A stretch of DNA of 64,000 bases from assembly GCA_018907035.1 (NCBI GenBank), contig JACCIC010000015.1:1546001-1610000 (forward strand), written 5' to 3'. Positions 36,121 to 49,800 of this stretch are shown in pieces (position 1 is the stretch's first letter; every line of letters starts with the position of its first letter). The translations under genes were made by a program, and so were the position numbers. The stretch comes from Sycobia sp. Sy_11 (lineage: Eukaryota > Arthropoda > Insecta > Hymenoptera > Epichrysomallidae). Under the pieces are notes generated by a model. That model had not been told where the DNA came from, ran no database searches, and was given only the letters and a program-made list of their open reading frames with translations.

Positions 36121-39100
36121 TAAAAGGAAAAAGCACTATATCACCAAGTACTGTTCGCAGGAATAGCCAATTCAGGTGTTACTTCGCTTATGCCTTGAAA
36201 GGTCTGTGGATCATTCAATTTAAGGTCCTACATGATTCCATTGCTATAAGCCTATTTGTTATTTCATTTTTTTTCGAATCGTACCCAGTTTTTTCACAAT
36301 GGTTTTTGTCCAAAAGACTCTTATCGTCCTGTGTGTCCTTGAATAAAGTTTAAAACTGCTGCGGTTTTTCAAAAAACGTTCGCCAGTAGAAGAGGGACTG
36401 CTCTAGATCTGCGTCTAACACCAAAGATATAGGGCGATATGGGTATAATATGGTGAGTCCATCTAGCCTCATTAACTGCCTCACATTTTCATTGCCAAAC
36501 TGATATAATTCTATTCGACCATTTCATTAGACTACATCCAATAGCTTCTATTGTATGGGAGCGTTTATCTACGCGATTGTTCATACCTCTATCCACATAT
36601 AATATATCTGCAACTACTGCTAAAAGAATAATATTTGATACGATGAGGTATGCATAGGTTACTCTAAGTTGAGCTATACAGCTGTCTCACTGATAAGCCT
36701 ATATTGGGATTCCGTAAAGTTACTAAATTCCGTAAAGTTAAAAAATTACTCAGTTCGTCACTGATCAAACGAAACCATGTTTAGGTTGCTTTAATCCTCA
36801 TGTACTGAACATTATGCCTGTTGGTGCTCTAGCTATATTTGTCGCTTTCTTTAATTGTCAATTTTGAAAAAGTCTGTTTTGAACTGGACAATGATTAGAA
36901 TTGAACTTGATATAATGGTGTCTTACTTGTGATGTTTAACAATTGATAAATGGGCTTCAATAAAATAAATATTACAGAAACTGTACAATATATTTCTAGT
37001 ACAAAATATGCGCACTACCAAACTTATATACGATATTTTCGTTCGAACATCGAGATAGAAACGAGTATAACCTTCGTGCTAGAAACCTTCTGTTCTTATA
37101 CCAAATGAAACTAAAGATCGTGTGCCATTCTACAGTGGTTACGCTTTAGATACGTGGCCTTAGCCATTCACCATCTTTTTTTTTTTAAAGATCATTTATC
37201 TTCGACTTCTATTAGACTCGCAATTCTTCACCTTAAGACCTTGCTTAGACTGCGTTTTTTTAGTTTGATGCCTCATTAAATAAGGCATAAATCATAGACT
37301 TGCTAGTTGTTTCGAAAGGTAATGTATTCAACCAATTTGCAGTCTTCTTACCTAAAACAATTGATTTGCTAAGACTGCGAGAAGCAATGACTGTGAGATG
37401 CAGTAAGTCTTACTTCTAGCGCTTTCGCATAGTCTGCCCTATCGTTTCAGTTACTGATACCGTATCTTCCTCTTTTCATTTGGCTTCATGTACATCCAAA
37501 ATAGTGACGAGTTTTTCTCCATCAAGGTCGATGAAATCGTTGCTATAAATTCCAGCAGTGATTGCCCAGTTCGTACGCGTCTTGTGATTATGAACTTTTC
37601 ACCAAAGCGCCTCAAGAATCGATCAGCTTTCATTTGTCACATGATATGGGCATATAAAACATTGACAGATGCTCTCTAAAATTAAATAAGTGAAATTTTA
37701 ACTGATTTTCTCAGTAAGCTTGGTTTTCACTATAGAACATAGTTATTTTGGTTACTATTTCTGAATCAGTACATTAAATAAGTTGTCTAATCTCTCAACC
37801 ACGATAAAATCTTCGAAGTAATAACAACATATATGAAACATTGTAATGGTTTTAATGCGCACACACATACACGAAGACCTGCATGCACACAAATAATTGA
37901 TTCATAAATTATGGATAATTTCAAGACTCTCCATCTTACATTTATTGTTAATAGCTTGTTTCAAAATATCCACATCTCCAAAATCCAAATAATTTAGATT
38001 TTCTTTAAATACTGATCTAATATTTGTGCTCTTTAAACTATATTGTTTTTCAGAAATTTTCTTTGTCAAATATATTTCTGTATCTCAAAAATAAGATATA
38101 TTATAATCATTGCTATTGATTTTATATACTATCCCTGCTTTGAAATATATTATTTTCATTGTTATTATTATTAGTAAAGAAACCGTCAATTTACGTGCTA
38201 TATTTATTTATGATAAATATATAATATTTCCGATAAATCTTCCATATACTGTAAAAGACAAACTGCACTTTCATTTCTGCAATTTCATCTTTCATATATT
38301 TAAAGTTTGAATAAAATGCAAAAAAATTAATAGAAAGTCTAAGCAATTATATATAAATCCTATTTTGTTCTTAATAAATCTAAAGAAATCTATTATAATT
38401 ACAAACTAGTTAAAAATTGGTAATTTAACCGATCGTCTTTTATTAGTGATTCAGTCAGTTTTGAGTTACTATATAATTCAATCAATAATGGTCCACTAAC
38501 TCTTTGTGGTTGACTTTCCATTATTTTAATCAATTATTTTTCACGGACCACTAAAGCATATTCAGTGATTTATTTTGTGAGAATGTATAGTCGAACAGCA
38601 TGGAATTGTGAACTGCCTTATAAATGTTAGATTCCACTTCTTGAGAATAGAACACTGCTTGAAAATACATCAATAATTAATATTTTCGTAAATTCGTAAT
38701 TTTACAGGTATTCACAGGTATCTTAAACATTATTTTTTCTATATATGTTCAAATATTTGGAAGATAAAATTTTGAATTATGGTGATGTCGATTTTAAAAC
38801 ACTATGAAAAAATTCAAAATATAAAAAAAATTGTGGTGCTTTATTAGCTATACATTACAATTAAACGTAAAATCTGCTATTTGGTCTGATTAACCTCAAC
38901 AAGATTATTGGTTAGACAGTTTCGATTATTTTTGGAATTTGATTAAAATCTTTTATAGGTATCGAACAATCGTAGTTTTTACAATGCATAACATTGTAAA
39001 TCTAAAAGACTATTTAGTTCGAGAGCTTGATTCTAAAATCTTTATCATTAATCCATTATTCTTTAAGATAATCTCAGAAAAATTACATAATTACATTACC

Positions 39101-40784
39101 TAATTTTTCAATTGAATGGAACATTCTGCGTGCCTCTATCGAGTAAGATGTACCAACTGACATCCAAGACTATGACGATATCAAGCAAGGACACTGTCCA
39201 TAAAAATATTTCATTATTACATGTTTAACCTTAACAAGCATTAACTTGAGTTTTCTTAAAGAGTTTATATTCTGAATCACTATTTTCTTTATATCGAAAG
39301 GATCCTTGATAAATAAATAATTATTCATTTCATAATATTTTTATGCGGTTGATTACATAAAATTACAGTTTACGATTATGTAGCAATCACTGTTTTTCCA
39401 CATACGAGGAAATGTAAAATAGTAATTTGGAAAATATTTTTTGTTTACCTTGTTGAAATATTGACCTTGTTATTTCTGGACAGTATTCAAAAATATAATG
39501 AATATGTTGTGTAATTTTTTTTGATATCGCTATTAAGATTATTTAAATGTCAGTGAGAGTTATATTAAAGCGAATTCGATATTATTTATACGGCTATATT
39601 TATTATTGAGTGGTTTTTATCTGCATAAATTGATTCACTTTTTCAGTAGGCTCATTAGAACATATTTTACAAACTAAGCCATACATATAAAAAAATTATA
39701 ATTTTATAGTTATAAATTTGTGACAGCTTGAACTATTTTTTTACTAATGCATCGGCCAACCCATCTGATAATTATATTCACTTACTTAAAGATGTAGGTT
39801 AGTAACCTTTCTTATTATTTATAAGAATTTTTTCAGACAATAAAATTTGATTTGGAATATCACATTACTAATTTAAATATAGAGATGTTGAGAAATCATA
39901 AAGTACTTTTTAAATTTACTGTGATGATTTAAACGTCTATATTGTAGCCGTTTTATTTTGACTTTTATTTTATTATCAAAAAATGAATAATACAAACATT
40001 ATAGAAGCAAATGTAAAACAAACTGTGCTGTAAAATTTTTTTTAAAGCTATAAAATAATACACTAGATTGTCTACTTATTCCAGCCTTGTTTTGATTAAT
40101 GTATCAATAACGTCATAAAATCAATACCGAATTCCTCGAAGCTCACACTCGTTTATATTCCTTTTCGGAAAAAGCCGAATACGATAATTTCATAATATTA
40201 ATTACAATTTACATTTTGAATTAATGCTTCAATTTAATAAATTTGTTTGTTGTTTTATAATTATACAAATCAACAATATATATAATTATAATAACATAGT
40301 TACTTAGTTTAAGTTGTTAAAACAGCTATCTTACGAGATGAATACGATAAAAGGTAAAACTTTGAAATTTATTGAACAATTAGAATATAATTTTAATAAT
40401 CAATTACACTTTAATATTATAATGTTTCATTAAATAATTCAATATTATAATATACTATAAGTAATTATAATAATTACAATATACTAATAAATAGTTTATA
40501 ATAAATATTATAGAAATTTTAGCAATCATTTCTTCTATGCTTTTTAAAATTTATTTTTTTTTATATTTTTATACTTAATTTTTGTCATTTTTGTATGTTT
40601 CAGGAAATTTAATTAGTATCTATTAAATAAATAATAAGATTTAAAAAATATAAAAATACATAATAGGCGTTTCATTTATACCATCTGACTTTATTCCATT
40701 AAGCAACGCTGAAATGAAGCATATTGTGGGCACTTCCAACCGCATTCTGCCCCGTACGAGCTGCTCTCACGATCTGCACGCGCG

Positions 40785-40808
40785 CCGCGCCATTCATGGC
40801 GCTCGCGG
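40785..40808. repeat. GC-rich inverted repeat in an AT-rich region
   Basis: GCGCCAT-TC-ATGGCGC is a 7-bp perfect stem, extended outwards by CC..GG pairing across a one-base bulge. It lies in a GC-rich island of about 100 bases. Confidence 0.7.
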
Positions 40809-42045
40809 CGAAAACGGGGAATCACCTCGGAATCTATCTATAAATCAATGTGTTACTTCTGTACGTAGAAATTGCGAGGGATTTGCATTTGGCGTATTTT
40901 TTTCCTATCCAGTATATGTGAGCATTGAAACTTATTTTAAAATAATTATCGTTCCATCTTTGTACTCTGAAAAAAAAATTTGTAGTAAATTCAAATAAAT
41001 ATTGAATTAAGAAAAAATAAAGAAATGATGGAAATGAAATAAAGAAAATCTTGCTTATTCCACCTAAGTGTATCATCACAATAACTAAGGTGTATTTAAA
41101 TTAAGGACCTATTGTTTATTTCATCTAATGTCGCTAGATCTCTGTAACAACATATTTATTAAGATATACTAAATTTCCTTTTAGAACAGCATTTTGTATC
41201 CACCGCTCTACATCATATGTATTAATAATTTATAGTTGGAACGACAAAGGCGATAAATCGATTTTCTCAAATGCGCCGGATTCATTCTGCAGTTTTATAT
41301 TGCCCCAGCCGAAGTCCATAACAATCGTCTATAAATGGAAACTGGAGCAGTTTTTATAATTCCTATACAGCGCGATGAGCGCTGCTTTATATATATATAT
41401 ATTATTCACGTCGGCATATAAAGGCGCGCGCACGCACGTACGCACTCGCGGCATAAAGTCATTATTATGGAACTAAATCCTAATCCAATGATGAAGCCGC
41501 CTCTGTACGCGCGGAATAAAAAGGAGGAGAGAAACGAAAAGGAAAAATAAATAACTAGAGCCAACAAATTCTGCACAGATCCTTATGTCGTTGCATAAAC
41601 ATTGATTTATTTTCTGAATTTATTATGCACGCTAATGCATCCGTTTTTCCGCCTCCGCGTGTTTCTTTTTTTCATTCTTTTTTTTTTTTTTTAAGCAAGC
41701 CAACGATAAAGAAACAAGTATGTGACTTGCTCTTTCAACGGGACAATTGGTTTAAATTTAGATTTGCTAATGATTTGGCGCGGTTGTAAAAAATGAAAGG
41801 AAATTAACTTTGAATATTTATATGTATATGCGTATGTGTGTCTAAATATAACCTATAATAGAGAATAATAATCATGAATGTATAATTGTGAAATATCAAT
41901 AAGCGAGCCTGTTCATATATCGATAGTTCTTCTTGAACTACTAACAAGTCAAATGTCCTTTTCCGTGTTAATCGGCCCATATAAGAACTTTTAATCTCCA
42001 TCTTTCCTTCTTCAATATAAAAGTTATTCGACAAATGTTCAATCT

Positions 42046-42070
42046 TGTGTGTGTGTGTGTGTGTGTGTGT
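42046..42070. repeat. (GT)n microsatellite
   Basis: Pure tract. Confidence 0.95.
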
Positions 42071-43849
42071 ACAGTAAGCTAGTTCGTTCGAATGCAATGT
42101 TATAATTATGAAAGCGCGCGCACTTGTCAAATTCAAAGTCGATGGCACTTATGGAAAACGTGATTATCAAACTCGGGTGTACTTTCTATATACTTGGAGC
42201 GCTTAAGCATATGCTTTTCTTGCATAATTGGCACTGAACTGAATCGGCCTCGAAGCCAGCTCGATAAGAGCATCGTGTCAATGATTTTTTGTTTTTTTTT
42301 AAGAAATATATTTTGATTAGAATTTCTCCCACGTGTTTAAGTAGAGGGTCATCGCGGCATACTTGAGGTTAAGGTATCGAAATTAATTATGAAATTTCGC
42401 AATATTTTTATTTGAAACCATTAGGTCCTATGCAACTGTATAAAACGTTCAAGCCATATAAAATATTCAAGTCATTAATTTCTCAGTAAATGAGTTATTT
42501 CGTTATTTGAAAGTACTTGATAAAGGACACCAATGTAATTCTTAATCAATATTATTCACAAATTAAAATGCAAATCATTAATATTATTTAATAGCCTATA
42601 CTATCCATTTATTAAATATTTGTAATAAATAGTATTAAATGATTATATTATGACTATAGGATTGTATAGTAATTATACTATATTGAATTCATAAAATACA
42701 TGTTTTCAACGACGTTACAAAAAGTAAATTCTATATAAGGTAAAGAATTTTGAATTTAAAATAGTATAATTTTTAATAATAATTAATAAAATAATGTTAT
42801 ATTTTATGGAATATAAGATAATATATAATAATAATAATAATATACAATACTATATACTATTGAACAATTTATATTATAATTTTCATTAAAAAATATATAA
42901 CCTCATCGATCTATGATGAATGAATCATATAATCGAAACGTAAAATAATTTTAATTTGTTTCTTTGTTTGAACTTTTTCACTCATCATTGATTGGTAAAA
43001 CTAAACTTTTTTATGAATTTATGTTATACGATATTATAATAAATGAAATTTATGATAAAAAAAGTTATCTTGATTTTAGCCGTATTTTAAGGACACCACT
43101 TTACTAATTCAAATTATATGTGTGATTTAAATTTTGAATCATTAATTTATTTTAATAAATTCTATTATTATTGTTATTATTATTATTATGAAATTACTAT
43201 ATCATAGTTTGCATAATATTACGGGGAATTTAATTGAATTCTATTTTGATAAATTTACAAAATGAATACCATATATGGTAATTGGTTTAAGACTATGAAT
43301 TTAATACAATATAATTTTTTAATAATTAATTATACTATAACCTAATATTATAATATTTTTATAAGTAATATATTAGCAACCGTCGTAAATTACATAAGAA
43401 ACCGCACATTCATCACCTTCCGTTGACGGTTATACGTGCGTGAAAACACGCTTTCTGTGTGGGTGTGGGTGTGTGTAATACAACACGATGATAGCGTATG
43501 CATACAAGTTTCGAGGACAAAGGCCGTGTTCAGATACCGCCGGTCGCTATCCAGTTACCGAAGCAATGATTCCTGGCACTTAAGGACGTTCATCCCAAAT
43601 TGTGGATACTTACTGATTTTCATAAAACTTTTGTAATGTATGTTAATTTTGATTTCAAGGAATTCAAATTCGCAGCAAGATCATTGACTCCCAATCCTGA
43701 AACGACTCATTAGAAACATTTTATTTAATTAAAAAAAAAAACATTTCTTAATAACAACTTCTTCAAAAATTCTTGATAATAATTCTTGAAGAACTTTAAT
43801 AAATAGATTGTTCAAAGTGTACTCAAATAAAAGCGCAATGATGAAATAC

Positions 43850-43856
<7 letters not shown>

Positions 43857-43915
<59 letters not shown>
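43857..43915. repeat. (GA)n microsatellite, 59 bp
   Basis: Abuts a degenerate tRNA-like segment and may be its tail. Confidence 0.95.
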
Positions 43916-43918
<3 letters not shown>

Positions 43919-43985
43919 ACGAGGAGAGAGGAACTTGAACTCACACGTAAGCCTCTCTACTATGGCAAATCAACCATTAAAACAG
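43916..43985 (-). repeat. Degenerate tRNA-like segment next to a (GA)n tract
   Basis: The minus strand reads GTGTGAGTTCAAGTTCC, a B box with one mismatch, and a long (CT)n tract starts soon after it. A tRNA-like head followed by a simple-repeat tail is the usual shape of an insect SINE. No clear A box or flanking duplication was found. Confidence 0.25.
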
Positions 43986-44149
43986 ACGCTTGCTCATTAA
44001 ATTCTTTATATATAGGCCTAGTCTTCGGTGAAGAAATCTGTTTGCATGCGACTATCTTTGAGTTGAGAACAACTGCAGAGATGGAACGTCCTTAAAATAC
44101 CTATACCTTCGATCAGGTATTAGGGCTTTATACGAATAACAAAATGAAA

Positions 44150-44800
44150 TGATATATTGTTCGAAATTTGGTCCATAGCAAGTATATCCAATATCTCCCA
44201 ATTTCGTCTTAGAAAAAATTTATTCACCTTTTGAGGCCCGGAACGATTCAAGCCAATTTTTGTTTGCTATACAGGTAAAGCAAAGCCTACTTCGGCGAAG
44301 ACTTTCTGCATCGACTGAAACAAGTGCTAGTCAGATGGAACACGATCTGAGTTGTTAGGAACAAATTCATCAGCTGTTTTACAAATAATTCTTGACACAC
44401 GTTAATGATCGTGTGGTCCAGCGTTGCCATAATGGAAAATCAATGTCTCGTATCTGATCTTCCATTTCCTTTCAATTTCTCGCCGTGCCCCCTTAAACCC
44501 CATCAAATACAGTGCCATATACCTTGTTCACATGGACATCAGGCTTTGGCTGCGATAATCCTGCTTCAACGGGCATGACTCGACAATTTTTGAGCCTGGG
44601 TAATAGATACAGTTTTCTTCTACAATAGTCACTGGATCGGCAAAAATAACGACGTCATTCGAATCTAAGTGAATTTAGACGCTTGAAAATTGCTTCACAA
44701 GTTACTCCCGCAACGATGCAGCATGAGTCCACTTTGCGTTTGATAGGGATCTCCAGAGAGGAATGCCTGCAAATCTTCATCCTGAGCCGAAACTACATTT
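44150..44800 (-). pseudogene. Mariner transposase pseudogene
   Basis: Read right to left, the blocks of a mariner (IS630/Tc1 superfamily) transposase appear in order. DEDLQAFLSGDPYQTQ (about 44.78-44.73 kb) matches the DNA-binding helix-turn-helix part. KPDVHVNKV lies near 44.53 kb. FHYGNAGPHDH near 44.43 kb corresponds to the catalytic HDNARPH box, with Asp replaced by Gly or Tyr. VPSD, a stop, then HLFQSMQKVF near 44.34 kb corresponds to the third catalytic block (PDLAPSDYHLF). WLESFRASKGE near 44.25 kb resembles the C-terminal SK motif. Stops and frameshifts separate the blocks, so it is dead. Terminal inverted repeats and TA target duplications were not found. The protein fits the cecropia or irritans type, by memory of family motifs only. 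Confidence 0.75.
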
Positions 44801-46003
44801 GAGAATTGCGCAAAAAGCTCTACGCCCATAATAAGGTCCGAAGGATATTCAGTAGTGCAAATGATGAGCTTCAGATGCATTTTTCTTGAAATTAAACCAA
44901 TAACGTAAAATTTCCCGCGCGTGCTATTTTCTTGGAACGCAATTCTAGGCATTTTCAACGCGAGTGAAATATTTTATTTATAAACTTTGAAAAATCAAAT
45001 TTAATAGTTTTTATTTATTCATTTTTCCAAATAAAATCTAATAGATTTTTGACGCTCTTGGTCATTGCCAAAAAAATGGCGTAGAGCATAGATACGGAGT
45101 TAGCAAGAAATACAAAACTATTAATTTCCAGACGATATATACAAAACTTTATATCGAAGCTTTTTACTCGCGCCTATTCACCGTCTGCCCGCGCGTTTCT
45201 TCGAAGGAAGTGAAATTTCCTCGGGTATTTCTACAAAACTCATTGTGCATTAAAGGCGGGACAAGAAATCTGGACCGTGAGGCAAATCCAGAACCGATAA
45301 ATACGCGAATATCAAGCTCGTATGAATCGATCGAAGGTGCATCTCCGTAATTTTGGTTCGGGAGTAATATTTTTTTTCTACGACACCATAGCGATATATA
45401 GGTATACCCAGGTGCAGTGGATGAATATAAAATTGAAAATTAGATTAATAAATAATCCACTAGAGTCTATCAGTTCACTGGCGACATGTTTAAAGTATAG
45501 GGGTAATTTACTATTTAAACACACTTATTCCATTAGAGCAATTATATCAGTACAAGTTCTTATTGCATCAACTCCTACACTCTGCTTTTTTGACGGGATT
45601 GAATCAATTTCCTCTATAGTTAATATTAAATTGGATCGATTCTCTAAGACTAAATCCGAAAAATTTTGATATATTTTACTTCGTTTTTCAACAGTTTTTG
45701 GTATCAAATTATTTCGTCTGTTTGTCATTAAAACAGATAATATTTTCTATATTATACTAACAACAGTGTATGCAAAAAAAGTGCAATGTATTCAATGTAC
45801 ACAGACAATAATATGGTACAATTCTGTATCTATGCATAAAGATATCCACATTAAATTTAATTAATTTAAATTCAATGACACAACTATAGTGATAATATAT
45901 CTAATTTAATCAACAAGCTGCTATCAATCAGCAATGCTGTTACAAATCTACTGGCTTTCAGAGATTCTAATTCATTTAGTAATTATTTCTTGATTATTAT
46001 TTG

Positions 46004-46004
<1 letters not shown>

Positions 46005-46052
<48 letters not shown>
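46005..46052. repeat. (TA)n array, 48 bp
   Basis: First of five arrays in 1.4 kb. Confidence 0.95.
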
Positions 46053-46058
<6 letters not shown>

Positions 46059-46429
46059 TCAATGGTAATGTTGTAAATTTAATTATAAAAATTAATAAAG
46101 TCTTAAGCTGTTGGGTATCTTTAATATACAAACTATAATATAAAATTTAACATTTTTAAATTAACTAATTATTTTCATCAATTATATATAGCAGTTTTAT
46201 TTCAATAAAGAAGTAAATTTTAACAATTTATATGATAACAACTATTTTGTATAATAAGTTGAGATCAGAAAATATGAAAATATTTTCATTTTCTATATAA
46301 AAATATAAAAACAAAACACTCTTTTCTGAAAATTTGTCCAACGTAAGACCATAAAAGCATTAAACCGAACGGCGGAGGATTCCTAGATCGATATAATATA
46401 GAGAGCGTGATGTCGTCGATTATTATCTA

Positions 46430-46431
<2 letters not shown>

Positions 46432-46479
<48 letters not shown>
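46432..46479. repeat. (TA)n array, 48 bp
   Basis: Preceded by (CTAT)n. Confidence 0.95.
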
Positions 46480-46480
<1 letters not shown>

Positions 46481-46620
46481 CAATAAACATCGGGCTATAC
46501 AAGTAGCAAAAAAACTTTTTAGCTTCTCTTTCTTATGACGTTAGTTTCACATTTACTACCATTACACTACTGTTTCGGAAAAATGAGGAAAAATTGGTGC
46601 AATATAATTCAATTTAAAGT

Positions 46621-46622
<2 letters not shown>

Positions 46623-46671
<49 letters not shown>
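46623..46671. repeat. (TA)n array, 49 bp
   Basis: Flanked on both sides by an AAAGTGTTTATA repeat, so a short direct duplication spans the array. Confidence 0.95.
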
Positions 46672-46673
<2 letters not shown>

Positions 46674-47135
46674 CAAAGTGTTTATAATCAAAAACATAAG
46701 AATCAACTTGTATAGAATATAAACATTATTATATCTAATTGCATGAATGATTAAGCGCCTATGATTATGAAGTTCTGTATTTCACGTATGTCTTCATTAT
46801 TTTCCTTATTAATAAATTAATTAATTTTAATTTTTCTATTCAAATTTCTGCATTTCAAAGCTACCTTGACCTAATTCGTCTATCACATTACCTAAAAGGA
46901 GAGACGTCTATTGTTATCCAATGCAACTGCAATCATATTTTAAATTTTTTATACATAATATGTACAATTTAATTAAAACAGTATATAAATTGATTTTTAC
47001 TTTCTTATTTATATCCTGTTTTATTATTGTTATTATTATTTAGTAAAATATTCTGATGTTTCCTCCGTGTGTTATGCTGATTTATATTTATTTGATTTTT
47101 CTAACATATATCATTTCTCACATATAGAAAATTCA

Positions 47136-47139
<4 letters not shown>

Positions 47140-47185
<46 letters not shown>
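47140..47185. repeat. (TA)n array, 46 bp
   Basis: Fourth array of the 46.0-47.4 kb cluster. Confidence 0.95.
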
Positions 47186-47188
<3 letters not shown>

Positions 47189-47386
47189 ATATAGATTATA
47201 TATGATTTTAAGTGCCACAAAAATGCTAAAAGAAATGATTTCACTAGGCAGATTTTACCAAATAAAAGCCGTGACATGGAATTATTACAGAGAAAACTAA
47301 TATAAAGTTTAATATATGAATATATAGTTAACTATAACTATAAGTTACTGCATAAAATTCTTTTGTAAACAATAACTTTACGTAGA

Positions 47387-47388
<2 letters not shown>

Positions 47389-47441
<53 letters not shown>
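47389..47441. repeat. (TA)n array, about 52 bp
   Basis: Fifth array of the cluster. Confidence 0.95.
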
Positions 47442-47442
<1 letters not shown>

Positions 47443-48224
47443 CATTAATATAAAATAATTAATTTACAGAATTGTATGTTAAGATGCTGATTCTGTATAT
47501 ACTTGATAAAATACATTTGATATGCAAAAAACAAATGCATGTGAGAAATTTTTAAGAAATAAATGAGAACACTTTGATAATATCAGAAATAAGTTAAATA
47601 TCATTAGTCATTGATTTTAGAATATGATTATAATTATAAGCTAATTCAATAATATTGTCAATATGACACTTAGAGTTCTTTATTAGTTATGTCTTCGGTT
47701 TTCGTATTATATTAAAGTCTTTAATTTGTGCTAAAGCCTTTATTATCTTTCTGCTTCCTTCTCCCTCTTTCTGTCTACATACTTGCATGAAAATCGTCCT
47801 TAATATAGTCCATTAATTTCCACACACCCCCCTCCGAAAAAAAAATCGCAAGTGATGTTATTCTGCAGTCTCAGCTCATTCTAATTAATATATTTAAATT
47901 AAACTTATTAAATGAATTTATTTATTTAATTTTTCAATAGAAACTTGACATATTGGATTATATAAGAAAATTAGAATCTTAAATTTTATTCGAATATATA
48001 GAAATTCCTGTAGTTTACTGAAATTTGCACCTTTATTATCCCGCATTTTAAAAAGTTGATCATATATACACAAGCTTTAGTAACAGAGTAGTGCCCACAG
48101 TTACGTCATTTCAACGAATCTTTCACAGATGCAAAATTTACATACGGAAAAGAAAAAAAACAAACATGAAATATTTTCCACTTAAATTATAATAACAACA
48201 AAAGCAACAAAATCAACAAGAACA

Positions 48225-48256
48225 ATAATAATAATAATAATTATTATTATTATTAT
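48225..48256. repeat. (AAT)n/(ATT)n perfect inverted repeat
   Basis: A 16-bp perfect stem with no spacer, made where an AAT run meets a TTA run. Confidence 0.9.
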
Positions 48257-49742
48257 AATAAATAACATGCAAGTTTTCCAGCATATCACGCTCGTTTAGA
48301 CGATTAGAGAGTGAGCAGTTCGGGAATTCGAATGTTCGATCAAAACGTAAGTGGAATACATTATGCGCTTATATTTATTTAAATATCTATAACTAAACCA
48401 CATTGAAACTACTTAGCTTTATACCAGGTCACACTCATTATGTAAACTTAATGTTGACGCTTGCGTAACTGTAAGCATTAAATTTTTACTTCTTGTTCAG
48501 TAAAGAAGTCCGTGACGCTAAAAAAATTCAATTTCTTTTTTCAAACGTATGAAAAATAAATGAAATGTATAAAATGTCGATGCATTGGTTGAACGCTAAG
48601 ACTTTGTACATTGCTTAGCTGTTTGTTTGTTTTGTTTTTTGTACTTTTTTTTTTTGACGCTCAACAATGCGTATATGCCAATTTGAGCAGCTCCAATGGT
48701 ATTTTAACCTGTACTCGATTGAGCCATACGATTTCCACGGCTCCGCAGGGGCAGAAGCAGAACCCTGAAAAAATACGGAGTGAATCGAGGGTATATAGAT
48801 TAAGAATTAGGTTAATTTAGTTTTGTAAGACACTAGCCGCGCATGCGCGTCAGCGTTTGTGGTTTGTCAGGTTTCATACGATTTTGCCAGATTTTTACAC
48901 TGTGAACCGTGATGTGCGCGAATGTGACTGTTATTATAATTATAATTATCAAAAACTTAACGATTCAAGACAATAGGACAAACAATTAATGCATATATGC
49001 AAATAATACTGTCATTTATATTAAATTTTTACTATAAAGGTCAATAGATTAATTAAAATACTGTATTCAGAATCGGTATCAAGTATCTCATTTAATTTAT
49101 ATAATTTTCATATATGAATATGTACTGCGCATCTAATGTAAGGATTTTCATTCTTATTGAATTTGGGGGTTTAAAAATTACGAACAATGAGTGCATAATT
49201 TATAAAATATATAATTTACCTTTTGTTTTATTATGCTATCACACCTGCTAATAAAAAAATTTAGAATTTTTTAGCGGCACTATCTCCTATATGCTGTGAA
49301 GAATATGTGAAAAAAATTTTATTATTTGTTAGAATATACGTATTTGCATATCTGCACATATGGGGTAGCAAGTTGCGCTCTATTAATCGTTTTCACATGG
49401 AGAATCTGCGTATATATGCACTTAAATTAATTATATACGTATTATACGTTTATTTTATAGTGGATGGTAAAATAAGAAAATTCGTTCGACATTTTTTTAA
49501 CTCTTACACTAGATTTTAGGCTCGACTTCTGAGATGTGATCTTTGTATATCCGATCAATATTTAAAACCTAACGCTATCCCATTATCAAAATACGATATG
49601 TTTTTAACTCATAAATTAGATATACTTTCTGACATTTAAATTTTGCGTTCTATGTAGTCAGATGAATTTTTTTTCTTTTTCGTTTTTTTTTTAATGCAAA
49701 TCTCTACTTTACAGCTGGATTCGTTGAAATAAGAGCAAGAAG

Positions 49743-49744
<2 letters not shown>

Positions 49745-49797
<53 letters not shown>
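49745..49797. repeat. (TA)n array, 53 bp
   Basis: Pure array shortly before a GC-rich island. Confidence 0.95.

Positions 49798-49800
<3 letters not shown>

Larger units (their letters stand above)
30151..44100. other. AT-rich non-coding DNA with microsatellites and two tRNA-like segments
   Basis: No supported gene. The GC-richer part (31.1-32.9 and 34.9-35.3 kb) carries (GA)n, (CT)n and (TA)n tracts. From 36 to 43 kb the DNA is very AT-rich, with one isolated GC-rich island at 40.73-40.83 kb. A minus-strand stretch at about 37.24-37.68 kb looks like broken coding sequence but was not identified. Confidence 0.5.

Noticed and set aside
43574..44096. Inverted TTAAGGACGTTC words near 43577 and 44080 as mariner terminal repeats
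   Set aside because: Both lie on the same side of the transposase relic, so they cannot be its two ends.
45525..45728. Minus-strand 67-codon frame with an acidic, protein-like sequence
   Set aside because: No start context, splice sites or family resemblance. It cannot be separated from chance.
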